Origin: an uncultured Eubacteriales bacterium
GTDB lineage: Bacteria; Bacillota; Clostridia; Oscillospirales; Oscillospiraceae
DNA length: 9,191 nt
Assembly (NCBI GenBank): GCA_900553135.1
Contig: USCO01000087.1
Location: 1-9,191, forward strand
Direction of reading: 5' to 3'
In this document: positions 1 to 6,871 of the stretch, in pieces
Position numbering within the stretch: the first letter of the stretch is position 1
Layout of the letters: every line of letters begins with the position of its first letter
Program-made: the position numbers and the translations under genes
The notes under the pieces: model-generated
Told to the model about the DNA's origin: nothing
The model's database searches: none
Seen by the model: only the letters and a program-made list of their open reading frames with translations

Positions 1-1069
1 CGGCCAGGAAGCCGGAGGCGGTGGACTCCACGTACCCCTCCACGCCGGTGATCTGTCCGGCAAAGCGGACCCGGGGCTCGGTACGCACCCGGTAGTACCG
101 GTCCAGCATACGGGGTGAGTCCAGGAAGGTGTTGCGGTGCATAACGCCGTAGCGGACAAACTCCGCGTTTTTCAGGGCGGGAATCATGGAGAACACCCGC
201 TTCTGCTCGGGCCACTTCAGGTGGGTCTGGAAGCCCACGATGTTGTAGATGGACCCCTGGGCGTTGTCCTTGCGCAGCTGAACCACGGCGAAGGGCTCCT
301 TTCCCGTCTTAGGATCGGGCAGGCCCACGGGCTTCAGGGGACCGTAGCACAGGGTGTCCCGGCCCCGGCGGGCCATGACCTCCACGGGCATGCAGCCCTC
401 AAAGACTCCTGCATCCTCAAAGCCGTGGACCTCCGCCTCCTGGGCGGTGGTGAGCTCCTGCCAGAAGGCCTGGTACTCCTCCTCGGTGAGGGGGCAGTTG
501 ATGTAGTCGGGGGTGCCCCGGTCATAGCGGGAGGCAAACCAGGCGCTGTCCATGTCCACGCTCTCAAAGGTGACCAGAGGGGCCGCCGCGTCAAAGAAGT
601 GGAGGTACCCGTTCTGGGGATACCGCTGGGCAATGGCCTGGGCCAGAGGGTCGGAGGTCAGAGGTCCGGAGGCCACGATGACCTGGCCCTCCTCCGGGAT
701 GTCCAGCACCTCCCCCTCCACCACGGTGATGTTGGGGTGGCTGCGGATCTTTTCGGTAATGGCTGCCGCGAAGGCGTGGCGGTCCACCGCCAGGGCGCCC
801 CCCGCCTCCACCCGGTGCTGGTCGGCGCAGACCATGATGAGGGAGCCGCAGCGGCGCAGTTCCTCCTTCAGCAGCCCCACGGCGTTCTCCAGCTGGTCGG
901 AGCGCAGGGAGTTGGAGCAGACCAACTCCCCAAAGCTCTCGCTGTGATGGGCGGGGGTCATTTTTTGGGGCTTCATCTCCCGCAGCTCCACGGGAATGCC
1001 CCGCTGAGCCAGCTGCCAGGCAGCCTCGCTGCCCGCCAGTCCGGCTCCGATCACGATAACAGGTTCCAT
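1..1069 (-). CDS. trmFO: TrmFO, folate/FAD-dependent tRNA (uracil-54-C5)-methyltransferase, 3' end missing
   Basis: Makes ribothymidine at position 54 of the tRNA T-loop in the cytoplasm, taking the carbon from methylene-tetrahydrofolate and reducing it with FAD. The 356 codons visible begin with a dinucleotide-binding loop (VIVIGAGLAGSEAA, residues 4-17). They carry both cysteines known to matter in the family: Cys51 in LVCSNSLRS and Cys226 in FEGCMPVEVMA. Further family blocks are DRGTPDYINCPL (183-194) and the closing GQITGVEGYVES stretch near the window edge. Family members are about 435-440 aa, so roughly 80 C-terminal residues lie outside the window. The ATG is preceded by AGGAGG (1074-1079 on the minus strand) at 4 nt. 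The gene follows topA by 39 nt, the order seen in Bacillus (dprA-topA-trmFO), which supports one operon. Identification is from recognised motifs; no residue appears to be missing in the visible part. Confidence 0.96.
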   Translation of the reverse strand, partial: MEPVIVIGAGLAGSEAAWQLAQRGIPVELREMKPQKMTPAHHSESFGELVCSNSLRSDQLENAVGLLKEELRRCGSLIMVCADQHRVEAGGALAVDRHAFAAAITEKIRSHPNITVVEGEVLDIPEEGQVIVASGPLTSDPLAQAIAQRYPQNGYLHFFDAAAPLVTFESVDMDSAWFASRYDRGTPDYINCPLTEEEYQAFWQELTTAQEAEVHGFEDAGVFEGCMPVEVMARRGRDTLCYGPLKPVGLPDPKTGKEPFAVVQLRKDNAQGSIYNIVGFQTHLKWPEQKRVFSMIPALKNAEFVRYGVMHRNTFLDSPRMLDRYYRVRTEPRVRFAGQITGVEGYVESTASGFLA

Positions 1070-1108
1070 AGTGCCTCCTATCTCCTTCGGCCCTGAGACC
1101 GGAAGGGG

Positions 1109-3490
1109 TCAGGTCTCCGCCTCGCCCTCGGCTTCCTGCTTCTTCGCCGTGGTCTTTTTAGCGGTGGTTTTCTTCGTCTTTTTCTCCGCAGTTTTCTTTT
1201 CCGCGGTCTTTTTGGTGGTGGTCTTTTTCGCCGTGGTCTTCTTGGCCGCAGTTTTCTTTGCTGCCGGCTTCTTGGCGGTCTTCTCGGGAGCGGCCTCCTC
1301 GGCGACGGCGGGCTCTCCGGCGCTCTCCCCTTCCGCGGCGGGCTTCTTCTTCCAACCGCCCCGCTTCTCCTCGGGGGTAAAGTTGGAACAGGCCTCGTTG
1401 ATGCAATAAGGTTTTTTCGCGCCCCGGCCTGCTTTCTTGAACATGGTCCAGCCGCACACAGGACAGTTGTCCTTCACCGGCACGTCCCAGGTCATAAAGT
1501 CGCAGCGGCGGCTCTCGTCCTTGCTATTGAGGTGCTCGCAGCAGTAGTAGGTGTACTGTTTGCCCGTCTTTTTGCTCTTGCCCGTGCGCTTCAGGAGACG
1601 TCCGCCGCACTTGGGGCACTTGCCGGGCATCTCCACCACCAGGGGCATGGTGAAGTCGCACTCCGGCCAGCCGGGGCAGGCCAGGAAGCGGCCGAACCGG
1701 CCCGACTTCACCACCAGATTGCGGCCGCACTGGGGGCAGATCTCCTCAGAGACCTCGTCGGGCACCTTGATGCGCTCGCCGTCCAGCTCCTGCTCGGCCT
1801 TTTGGAGCTCGGCCTCAAAGCCGCCGTAGAACTCCTCCAGCACCTTCTTCCAGTCGGCGGAGCCCTCCTCCACCTTGTCCAGCTCCTCTTCCATCTGGGC
1901 GGTGAAGGTGGGGTCCACGATGTCCTGGAATTTGTCCTTCATGAGACCGGTGACCACCTCGCCCAGGGGGGTGGGACGCAGGGCCTTGCCCTCCTTCACC
2001 ACGTATTCCCGGTTGAGAATGGTGGAGATGGTGGGGGCGTAGGTGGAGGGACGGCCGATGCCCTTCTCCTCCAGGGCCCGGATGAGGGTAGCCTCGGAAT
2101 ACCGGGCGGGGGGCTGGGTGAAGTGCTGCTCCTCCTTGGTGCCCTTCAGCTCCAGGGGCTCCCCTTCCCGCAGGTCGGGCAAGGGAGACTGGGGAGCCTC
2201 CTCCTCGTCGTCCCGGCCCTCCTCGTACACGGCGGTAAAGCCGGAGAACTTCAGCTCGGAGTGGCTGGCCCGGAAGGTGTAGCCGGCGGACTGGGCCTCG
2301 ATGGACACGCTGTCGTAGATGGCGCTGGCCATCTGGCAGGCCAGGAAACGGCTCCAGATCAGCTTGTACAGGCGGAACTGCTCGGTGGTCAGGTCCTTTT
2401 TGATGTCCTCGGGCACCAGGGTCACGTCGGAGGGCCGGATGGCCTCGTGGGCGTCCTGGGCGTTGCCCTTGGTCTTGTAGCGCCGGGGCTGGGCGGGGTT
2501 GTAGTCCTTGCCGTAACGGGTCTCGATAAAGCCCCGGGCGGCAGCAATGGCCTCGTCGGAGAGGCGCAGGGAGTCGGTACGCATATAGGTAATGAGACCC
2601 ACGGTGCCCTCACCGGTGATATCCACGCCCTCATAGAGCTGCTGGGCAATGGACATGGTGCGGGCGGGGGTCATGTTCAGCTTGCGGCTGGCCTCCTGCT
2701 GGAGGGTAGAGGTGGTGAAGGGCGGCGCGGGATTTCTCTGCTTGTCCTGGCGCTTCACCTTGGACACGGAGAAGGGCGCGGCAGAGACGGCCTGGACGAT
2801 CTCGTCGGCCTGCTCCTTGCTGGTCAGCTCCATCTTCTTCTCCCGGCCGTAGAACATGGCCTGGAAGCCGCCCAGGTTGGGCTGCACCCGGCCCAAGTCG
2901 GCCTGGATGGACCAGTACTCCTGGGGCACGAAGGCGCGGATCTCCTCCTCCCGCTCCACCACCAGACGGGTGGCCACGGACTGGACCCGGCCGGCGGACA
3001 GGCCCCGGCGGATCTTCTTCCACAGCAGAGGGGAGAGCTCATAGCCCACGATGCGGTCCAGGATACGCCGGGCCTGCTGGGCGTCCACCAGATTCTGGTC
3101 GATGGCCCGGGGGGCGGCGATGGCCTGGTTCACCACGGACTTGGTGATCTCGTTAAAGGTGACCCGGTAGGTCTTGTCATCAGGGATGCCCAGCAGCTCC
3201 TTCAGGTGCCAGGAAATGGCCTCTCCTTCCCGGTCCGGGTCGGTGGCCAGGTAGACCTTGCCGCTCTTCTTGGCGGCCTTCTTCAGCTCGCTGATGGTCT
3301 CCTCTTTTCCCTTGATGGGCTGGTACTGGGGCTGGAATCCGGCCTGGATATCCACGCCCAGCTTGCTCTTGGGCAGGTCCCGGACATGGCCCATGGACGC
3401 CTTCACTTCGTAGCCCGGGCCCAGGTATTTGCCAATGGTCTTGGCCTTGGACGGGGACTCTACAATGACTAAGTCGGTCTTATTTGCCAC
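1109..3490 (-). CDS. topA: DNA topoisomerase I (type IA) with lysine-rich C-terminal tail
   Basis: Relaxes negative supercoils by cutting one strand through a 5'-phosphotyrosine link. About 793 aa from the chosen GTG start. The N-terminal Toprim domain shows VESPSKAKT (catalytic Glu about residue 11) and the DPDREGE acid triad (about 84-90). The active-site tyrosine is in GLITYMRTDS (Tyr about 302). SAGRVQSVATRLV and ALEEKGIGRPSTYAPTI are conserved core motifs. Three four-cysteine zinc-binding modules follow at about 585-611, 625-663 and 676-701. The last 80 residues or so are low complexity, with an acidic lead-in and then repeated [AT]-x-K-K-T units. Length is about 100 aa over a typical Firmicutes TopA because of this tail. 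A longer reading from TTG at 3499 is possible, but the Shine-Dalgarno site touches that TTG directly, while GTG at 3490 sits 9 nt from it. It lies between dprA and trmFO, 38 and 39 nt away. Confidence 0.97.
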   Translation of the reverse strand: MANKTDLVIVESPSKAKTIGKYLGPGYEVKASMGHVRDLPKSKLGVDIQAGFQPQYQPIKGKEETISELKKAAKKSGKVYLATDPDREGEAISWHLKELLGIPDDKTYRVTFNEITKSVVNQAIAAPRAIDQNLVDAQQARRILDRIVGYELSPLLWKKIRRGLSAGRVQSVATRLVVEREEEIRAFVPQEYWSIQADLGRVQPNLGGFQAMFYGREKKMELTSKEQADEIVQAVSAAPFSVSKVKRQDKQRNPAPPFTTSTLQQEASRKLNMTPARTMSIAQQLYEGVDITGEGTVGLITYMRTDSLRLSDEAIAAARGFIETRYGKDYNPAQPRRYKTKGNAQDAHEAIRPSDVTLVPEDIKKDLTTEQFRLYKLIWSRFLACQMASAIYDSVSIEAQSAGYTFRASHSELKFSGFTAVYEEGRDDEEEAPQSPLPDLREGEPLELKGTKEEQHFTQPPARYSEATLIRALEEKGIGRPSTYAPTISTILNREYVVKEGKALRPTPLGEVVTGLMKDKFQDIVDPTFTAQMEEELDKVEEGSADWKKVLEEFYGGFEAELQKAEQELDGERIKVPDEVSEEICPQCGRNLVVKSGRFGRFLACPGWPECDFTMPLVVEMPGKCPKCGGRLLKRTGKSKKTGKQYTYYCCEHLNSKDESRRCDFMTWDVPVKDNCPVCGWTMFKKAGRGAKKPYCINEACSNFTPEEKRGGWKKKPAAEGESAGEPAVAEEAAPEKTAKKPAAKKTAAKKTTAKKTTTKKTAEKKTAEKKTKKTTAKKTTAKKQEAEGEAET
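1139..1284 (-). repeat. In-frame ~15-bp degenerate coding repeat (lysine-rich TopA tail)
   Basis: About nine degenerate pentad units of the kind x-A-K-K-T (AAKKT, TAKKT, TTKKT, AEKKT) are encoded in a row. On the plus strand this appears as recurring CTTCTT/CTTTTT and GCGGT/CGGTC blocks. The unit is 15 bp, so gain or loss of a unit would keep the topA reading frame. Lysine-rich TopA tails of this kind are described in actinobacteria, where they help the enzyme hold DNA. A similar role here is inferred from composition only. Confidence 0.8.
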
Positions 3491-3499
3491 TTCTGACAA

Positions 3500-3504
3500 C
3501 CTCC
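3500..3504 (-). promoter_or_regulatory. Shine-Dalgarno site that decides the topA start
   Basis: GGAGG on the minus strand abuts the TTG at 3499 with zero spacing, which ribosomes do not use well. It stands 9 nt from the in-frame GTG at 3490. I therefore place the topA start at 3490 rather than at the longer frame's TTG. Confidence 0.75.
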
Positions 3505-3528
3505 AGAAAACATTCTCTCAAATGGCCC

Positions 3529-4752
3529 TCACTCCCGCGCCAGGCGGACCAGGGGGCGAAACCGCCTGCCGGGCAGCTCCTCCACCGCTCCGTCCACCTG
3601 CAGCATGGTCAGGGCGGACAGCACCCGCCGGGCTGGGATCTGGGTGCGCTCCACCAGCTCGTCGGCCACGCAGTTCTTCTCTTCCAGGGCGTGGAGCAGG
3701 GCCAGCTGGTCGTCGGTGAACCGCGCCCGCTGCTGCTCCAGGCTCAGGCCCGGGGCTTCCTTCTCCCCCGCCTGAGCCCCGCCCGGAGGCGGCGTCTGCT
3801 TTTCTTCACGGGGCACGTCCTCCAGCCGGGCCTGGACGGTCTGGGGTGCCAGACGCCCAGCGGCCTTCAGCTTCCGGGGAAAACGGTCCCGGTATTCTTC
3901 CAAAATATCCTCCCCGCAGGTCACCGGCTTGGCCCCCTGGCGGATGAGCCAGTTGGGGCCCTGGCTCATGGGAGCGTCGATGTTCCCGGGCACAGCGAAG
4001 AGGTCCCGGTCCTGCTCCAGGGCGTGGTCCATGGTCTTCATGGTACCGCTGAACCGGGCGCACTCCACGGCCACCACCCCCAGGGACAGGCCGCTGATAA
4101 TGCGGTTGCGCAGGGGAAAGAACTCTCCCTTGTGGGGCGTGCCCGGCGGGTGCTCGCTGATGAGGGCGCCCACCGCCGCCACGTCCTGATAGAGGAAGCG
4201 GTTCCGGTAGGGATAGGGCACATCCACCCCGCCCGCTACCACGGACACCACAGGACCTCCCCCCTTCAGCGCGCCCCGCAGGGCCAGGGAGTCGATGCCC
4301 TGGGCGATGCCGGACACCAGCAGGGCCCCTCCCGCAGCCAGTTCCAGTCCTAATCGGGGCGCAACCTGGGCCCCGTAGGGGGAGGGATTGCGGCTGCCCA
4401 CCACGCCGATGGCCGCCTCCTCGTCAAAGCGGAACCGGCGGCCCCGGAGATAGAGCACGGCGGGCGGGTCGGCGATCTGGCGCAGGCGCTCGGGGTAGTC
4501 CGCGTCCTGGAGGGTCATGATCTGCACCCCCAGGCGGTCGCAGTCCCCCAAAATAGCCTCCGCTCCGGACAGGTCCTTGTCCAGCAGAGCCTGCCGTCCA
4601 AAGACGGACAGCCCCGGTATCTGGTCATACTGTTCCTGCCCTGCGTAATAGACATGTTCCGGGGAGGAGAACTGCTCCAGCAGACGCAGCACGCCCTTGG
4701 CCCCGATCCCCTTTCGGGTGGTCAGCCACAGCCAGTAGTTCAGCGCCGCCAT
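3529..4752 (-). CDS. dprA: DprA/Smf, DNA-processing protein
   Basis: Binds incoming single-stranded DNA during natural transformation and loads RecA; the gene is widespread even in species not known to be competent. 407 aa, with three parts. The first is an N-terminal helical region (1-105, with TTRKGIGAKG near the start). The second is the Rossmann-like core (about 113-290), with VVGSRNPSPYG (117-127), SGIAQGID (147-154), AGGVDVPYP (173-181), the FFPLRNRIISGLS block (211-223) and SGTMKTMDHALEQ (235-247). The third is a C-terminal winged-helix region (about 342-407, ending DGAVEELPGRRFRPL). A proline- and glutamate-rich linker (about 310-335) joins the last two. Most family members have His in the GIDxxAHRGAL motif; here it is Leu158. 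The ATG has AGGAGG (4759-4764) at 6 nt. It is the first gene of the dprA-topA-trmFO run and is divergent from the MFS gene. Confidence 0.96.
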   Translation of the reverse strand: MAALNYWLWLTTRKGIGAKGVLRLLEQFSSPEHVYYAGQEQYDQIPGLSVFGRQALLDKDLSGAEAILGDCDRLGVQIMTLQDADYPERLRQIADPPAVLYLRGRRFRFDEEAAIGVVGSRNPSPYGAQVAPRLGLELAAGGALLVSGIAQGIDSLALRGALKGGGPVVSVVAGGVDVPYPYRNRFLYQDVAAVGALISEHPPGTPHKGEFFPLRNRIISGLSLGVVAVECARFSGTMKTMDHALEQDRDLFAVPGNIDAPMSQGPNWLIRQGAKPVTCGEDILEEYRDRFPRKLKAAGRLAPQTVQARLEDVPREEKQTPPPGGAQAGEKEAPGLSLEQQRARFTDDQLALLHALEEKNCVADELVERTQIPARRVLSALTMLQVDGAVEELPGRRFRPLVRLARE

Positions 4753-4778
4753 CTCTCTCCTCCTCTCCCCGGGACATC

Positions 4779-4808
4779 TTTACAGGTTTCCTTCCCATGT
4801 GTTACAGT
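4779..4808 (+). promoter_or_regulatory. Candidate extended -10 promoter for the MFS gene
   Basis: TTTACA (4779-4784, five of six matches to the -35 consensus) is followed after 18 bp by TACAGT (4803-4808, four of six). The -10 element is preceded by TGT, an extended -10 signature. Transcription would start near 4815, giving a short leader before the GTG at 4833. It overlaps the ATG at 4797, which argues against that ATG being the start codon. This is a motif reading only, with no expression evidence. Confidence 0.45.
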
Positions 4809-4814
4809 ATTCCT
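4780..4814. repeat. 13-bp direct repeat TTACAGnnTTCCT, 22-bp period
   Basis: The copy at 4780-4792 (TTACAGGTTTCCT) and the copy at 4802-4814 (TTACAGTATTCCT) match at 11 of 13 positions. Their starts are 22 bp apart, close to two turns of the helix. They span the proposed -35 and -10 elements in the divergent dprA/MFS spacer, a position suited to an operator. No regulator gene is next to it in the window. Confidence 0.6.
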
Positions 4815-4820
4815 ATGAAC

Positions 4821-4825
4821 GGGGG
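4821..4825 (+). promoter_or_regulatory. Shine-Dalgarno site that decides the MFS start
   Basis: GGGGG followed by TG (one mismatch to GGAGGTG) lies 7 nt before the in-frame GTG at 4833. No comparable site precedes the upstream in-frame ATGs at 4797 or 4815. Confidence 0.6.
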
Positions 4826-4832
4826 TGTTTTT

Positions 4833-6068
4833 GTGAAGCGCAGCCAAGAAAAGCTCCACCGGGCCTGGCTGGTCTGCCTGGGCTGTTCCATCTCCCTGGC
4901 CACGGTCATGGGCCTGGGGGTCAACGCCTTCACGGTGTACCAGCCATGGATCCTGGAGGTCAACGGGTTTCCCAACGCCTTCGGTTCCTGGATCACCACG
5001 GTACGCAGTCTCTTTGCCCTGCTTGCCATGGTGACAGTGGACCGGCTGTGCCGCAGGCTGGGCCTGCGCACTACCATGACCTTGGGCATGGCCTGTTTTG
5101 CCGCCTCCTGCGTGCTGTTCAGCACCGCAGGCGTCTCCTTCCTGGTCTACTGCCAGGCGGCCGCCCTGTCCGGGCTGGCCTACGGCTTTGGCGGGATGAT
5201 TCCCCTCACCCTGGTCATCTCCCAGTGGTTCCAGGGCCGGCGGGGTCTGGCCCTGGGGCTGGCTGCTGCGGGCAGCGGCGTCACCACCATTCTGGCCCCT
5301 CCCCTGCTGAGCATGCTCATTGTGGGCCGTGGGCTCTCCTTCGCCTTTCTGGCGGAGGGGGCGGCCGCTTGGGGGCTCACCCTTCTGGTGTTTTTCCTGG
5401 TGCGGGACACGCCTCAGGAGATGGGCCTGGAGCCCTACGGCTTGCAGGACGGCTCCTATTCGGCCCCCGTCCGTGTAAAGCCTAAAAGCCTTACCCGTCC
5501 TATGTGGTGGGGCGCTTTCCTGGCCTGCTTCTTCATCGGCGGCCCTTCCGGCCCCGGCTTCTCCCATCTGACGGTCCTGTATACCGCATCCGGGTATCCG
5601 CCCATGCTCACCGCTCTGCTCATGTCCTATGTGGGTCTCGTTCTCATGGCGGGCAAGGTGCTCTACGGGGGGCTGGTGGACAGTCGGGGCAGCCGCTGGG
5701 CCAACCGCATGGTCTTTCTGGTATTCCTGGCGGGGTTCCTGCTCAACTGTCTGGCCCCGCTGCAGAATATGTTCCTGGCCTTTGCGGCGGTCACCGCCAC
5801 CGGCCTGGGCCTGCCCATCTCCTCGGTCACCCTGTCGGTATGGGCGGGAGACCTGAGTGGACAGGAGGACTACGACCGCACGGTGAAGTGGTTCACCAGC
5901 GCCTACATGCTGGGCTCCCTGGTCACCGGGCCCATCCCCGGCCTGATGGCCGACCACCTGGGCAGCTATGTTCCGGCCTATTTTCTCTTCGCCGTTCTCA
6001 CCGCCCTGGCCATGGCCATCATTCAGGGGCTGTACCGCCGCCTTCACCTGGGGCTGCTCCCCAAATAA
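4833..6068 (+). CDS. MFS transporter, monocarboxylate / oxalate-formate antiporter-like
   Basis: Predicted secondary carrier of the cytoplasmic membrane, 411 aa from the GTG start, a usual size for a 12-helix MFS protein. Hydrophobic segments alternate with short loops in two halves joined by a hydrophilic stretch (about 191-224, opening RDTPQEMGLEPYG, a phrase common in the oxalate/formate and monocarboxylate branches). The loop after helix 2 has the basic MFS motif A pattern (DRLCRRLGLRT, 70-80). Helix 4 reads AYGFGGMIPLTLVISQWF, with a GRRGLALGLAAAGSG loop after it, also typical of this branch. A longer start at ATG 4797 would add 12 residues but lies inside the proposed promoter and lacks a Shine-Dalgarno site. 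It stands alone, divergent from dprA and closed by its own terminator, so the neighbours give no clue to the substrate, which I cannot assign. Confidence 0.88.
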   Translation: MKRSQEKLHRAWLVCLGCSISLATVMGLGVNAFTVYQPWILEVNGFPNAFGSWITTVRSLFALLAMVTVDRLCRRLGLRTTMTLGMACFAASCVLFSTAGVSFLVYCQAAALSGLAYGFGGMIPLTLVISQWFQGRRGLALGLAAAGSGVTTILAPPLLSMLIVGRGLSFAFLAEGAAAWGLTLLVFFLVRDTPQEMGLEPYGLQDGSYSAPVRVKPKSLTRPMWWGAFLACFFIGGPSGPGFSHLTVLYTASGYPPMLTALLMSYVGLVLMAGKVLYGGLVDSRGSRWANRMVFLVFLAGFLLNCLAPLQNMFLAFAAVTATGLGLPISSVTLSVWAGDLSGQEDYDRTVKWFTSAYMLGSLVTGPIPGLMADHLGSYVPAYFLFAVLTALAMAIIQGLYRRLHLGLLPK

Positions 6069-6083
6069 TCAGATTCCGATTTC

Positions 6084-6108
6084 AGCGGGCCTTCGGGCCC
6101 GCTTTTTT
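6084..6108 (+). terminator. Intrinsic terminator of the MFS gene
   Basis: A perfect 8-bp stem (AGCGGGCC 6084-6091 with GGCCCGCT 6096-6103) is closed by a TTCG tetraloop and followed by six T (6103-6108). It begins 16 nt after the MFS stop codon. Its T-run overlaps the stop codon of the convergent methyltransferase gene (6107-6109). For minus-strand transcripts the same hairpin lacks a following U-run, so it is a clear terminator only for the plus strand. Confidence 0.93.
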
Positions 6109-6871
6109 AATCTCCCCGGGCCATCTCCCACAGCACCACTGCGGCGGCCACCCCCGCGTTGAGGGACTCGCACCGCTCCCGCATGGGGATTTTCAGGGTC
6201 ATGCCGCTGCGCTCCAGCAGCTGGGGGGAAACGCCCTTTCCTTCGCTGCCGATGACCACGGCGGCCCGGGACAGGTCCGCCTGGCGCAGGTCCACGGTAT
6301 CCTCCCGCAAGGCGGTAGCGTACAGGGGCAGGCCGGAGCGCTCCAGCAGAGCGCTCAGCTCTTCCACCCCGCACTCCCAGGCGGGCAGGCGGAAGCAGGC
6401 TCCCATGGAGGCCCGCACCGTCTTGGGGTTATAGGGATCGGCGCAGCCGTTGACCAGCAGCAGGCCGTCGGCCCCCAGAGCGTCGGCGGAGCGCCAGATG
6501 GTGCCCACGTTGCCCGGGTCCTGGACCCCGTCCAGCACCAGGTAGCGCCGCCCGGTCAGCTCCTTGGGCGGTTCCACCTGGGGCAGCTTGGCCAAAAACA
6601 GGGCGCCCTGAGGGGCAGCCATGGGCGAGATGGTCTCCATCACGTCCCGGGGCACCTGGACCAGGCGCACTCCCTGGGGCAGCTGGGGCACCTCTACCCC
6701 GGCGGAGACCACCACCGTGGTCAGCTCCGCCTTCCAGCAAACGGCCTCCTCCAGCAGCTTGGTGCCGTCGCCCAGATATTCCCCCAGCTCTCTCCGCTGG
6801 CTGCGGCTGGCCGAGGCCAGCTTGCGCACCTTCATGAGCAGCGGGTTTTTTCGACTGGTGATCTCTTCCAT
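6107..6871 (-). CDS. SpoU/TrmH-family RNA 2'-O-methyltransferase
   Basis: Predicted to methylate a ribose 2'-OH in rRNA or tRNA using S-adenosylmethionine, through the trefoil-knot SPOUT fold. 254 aa, a usual length for the branch with an N-terminal substrate-binding domain (about 1-100; opening ITSRKNPLLMKVRKLAS) before the catalytic domain (about 108-254). All three SpoU motifs are visible. Motif 1 is LDGVQDPGNVGTIWRSADALG (113-133; Asn121 and Arg127 are the expected key residues). Motif 2 is VIGSEGKGVS (206-215), and motif 3 is IPMRERCESLNAGVAAAVV (228-246). It resembles Bacillus YsgA and RlmB more than the short TrmL type; the target nucleotide cannot be told from sequence. Its ATG overlaps the ktrA stop (TAATG, 1 nt), so translation is probably coupled to ktrA. 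It is the last gene of the ktr run and converges on the MFS gene. Confidence 0.93.
   Translation of the reverse strand: MEEITSRKNPLLMKVRKLASASRSQRRELGEYLGDGTKLLEEAVCWKAELTTVVVSAGVEVPQLPQGVRLVQVPRDVMETISPMAAPQGALFLAKLPQVEPPKELTGRRYLVLDGVQDPGNVGTIWRSADALGADGLLLVNGCADPYNPKTVRASMGACFRLPAWECGVEELSALLERSGLPLYATALREDTVDLRQADLSRAAVVIGSEGKGVSPQLLERSGMTLKIPMRERCESLNAGVAAAVVLWEMARGD

Noticed and set aside
137..1096. 319-aa plus-strand frame opposite trmFO
   Set aside because: Antisense to a confident gene with both catalytic cysteines; no motif of its own.
1095..1117. Inverted repeat GAGACC / GGTCTC around the topA stop
   Set aside because: Only 6 bp, no T-run, overlaps the end of the coding sequence, and trmFO follows at 39 nt in the apparent operon, so a terminator here is unlikely.
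1532..3472. 646-aa open frame on the plus strand, antisense to topA
   Set aside because: It is the reverse-frame shadow of a GC-rich gene. It is biased to Gly, Leu, His, Val and Gln, has no recognisable domain, and topA beneath it is unmistakable.
4753..4832. Minus-strand promoter for dprA (TTCACA with a weak TAGGAA 16 bp on)
   Set aside because: The -10 match is poor. A dprA promoter probably lies in or near this spacer, but I cannot place it.
4740..6047. 435-aa frame antisense to the MFS gene, rich in Gln, Gly and His
   Set aside because: Shadow of the membrane protein's hydrophobic codons; no domain.
6084..6103. Bidirectional use of the hairpin for the convergent methyltransferase
   Set aside because: On the minus strand the bases after the stem are GAAATCGG, with no U-run.
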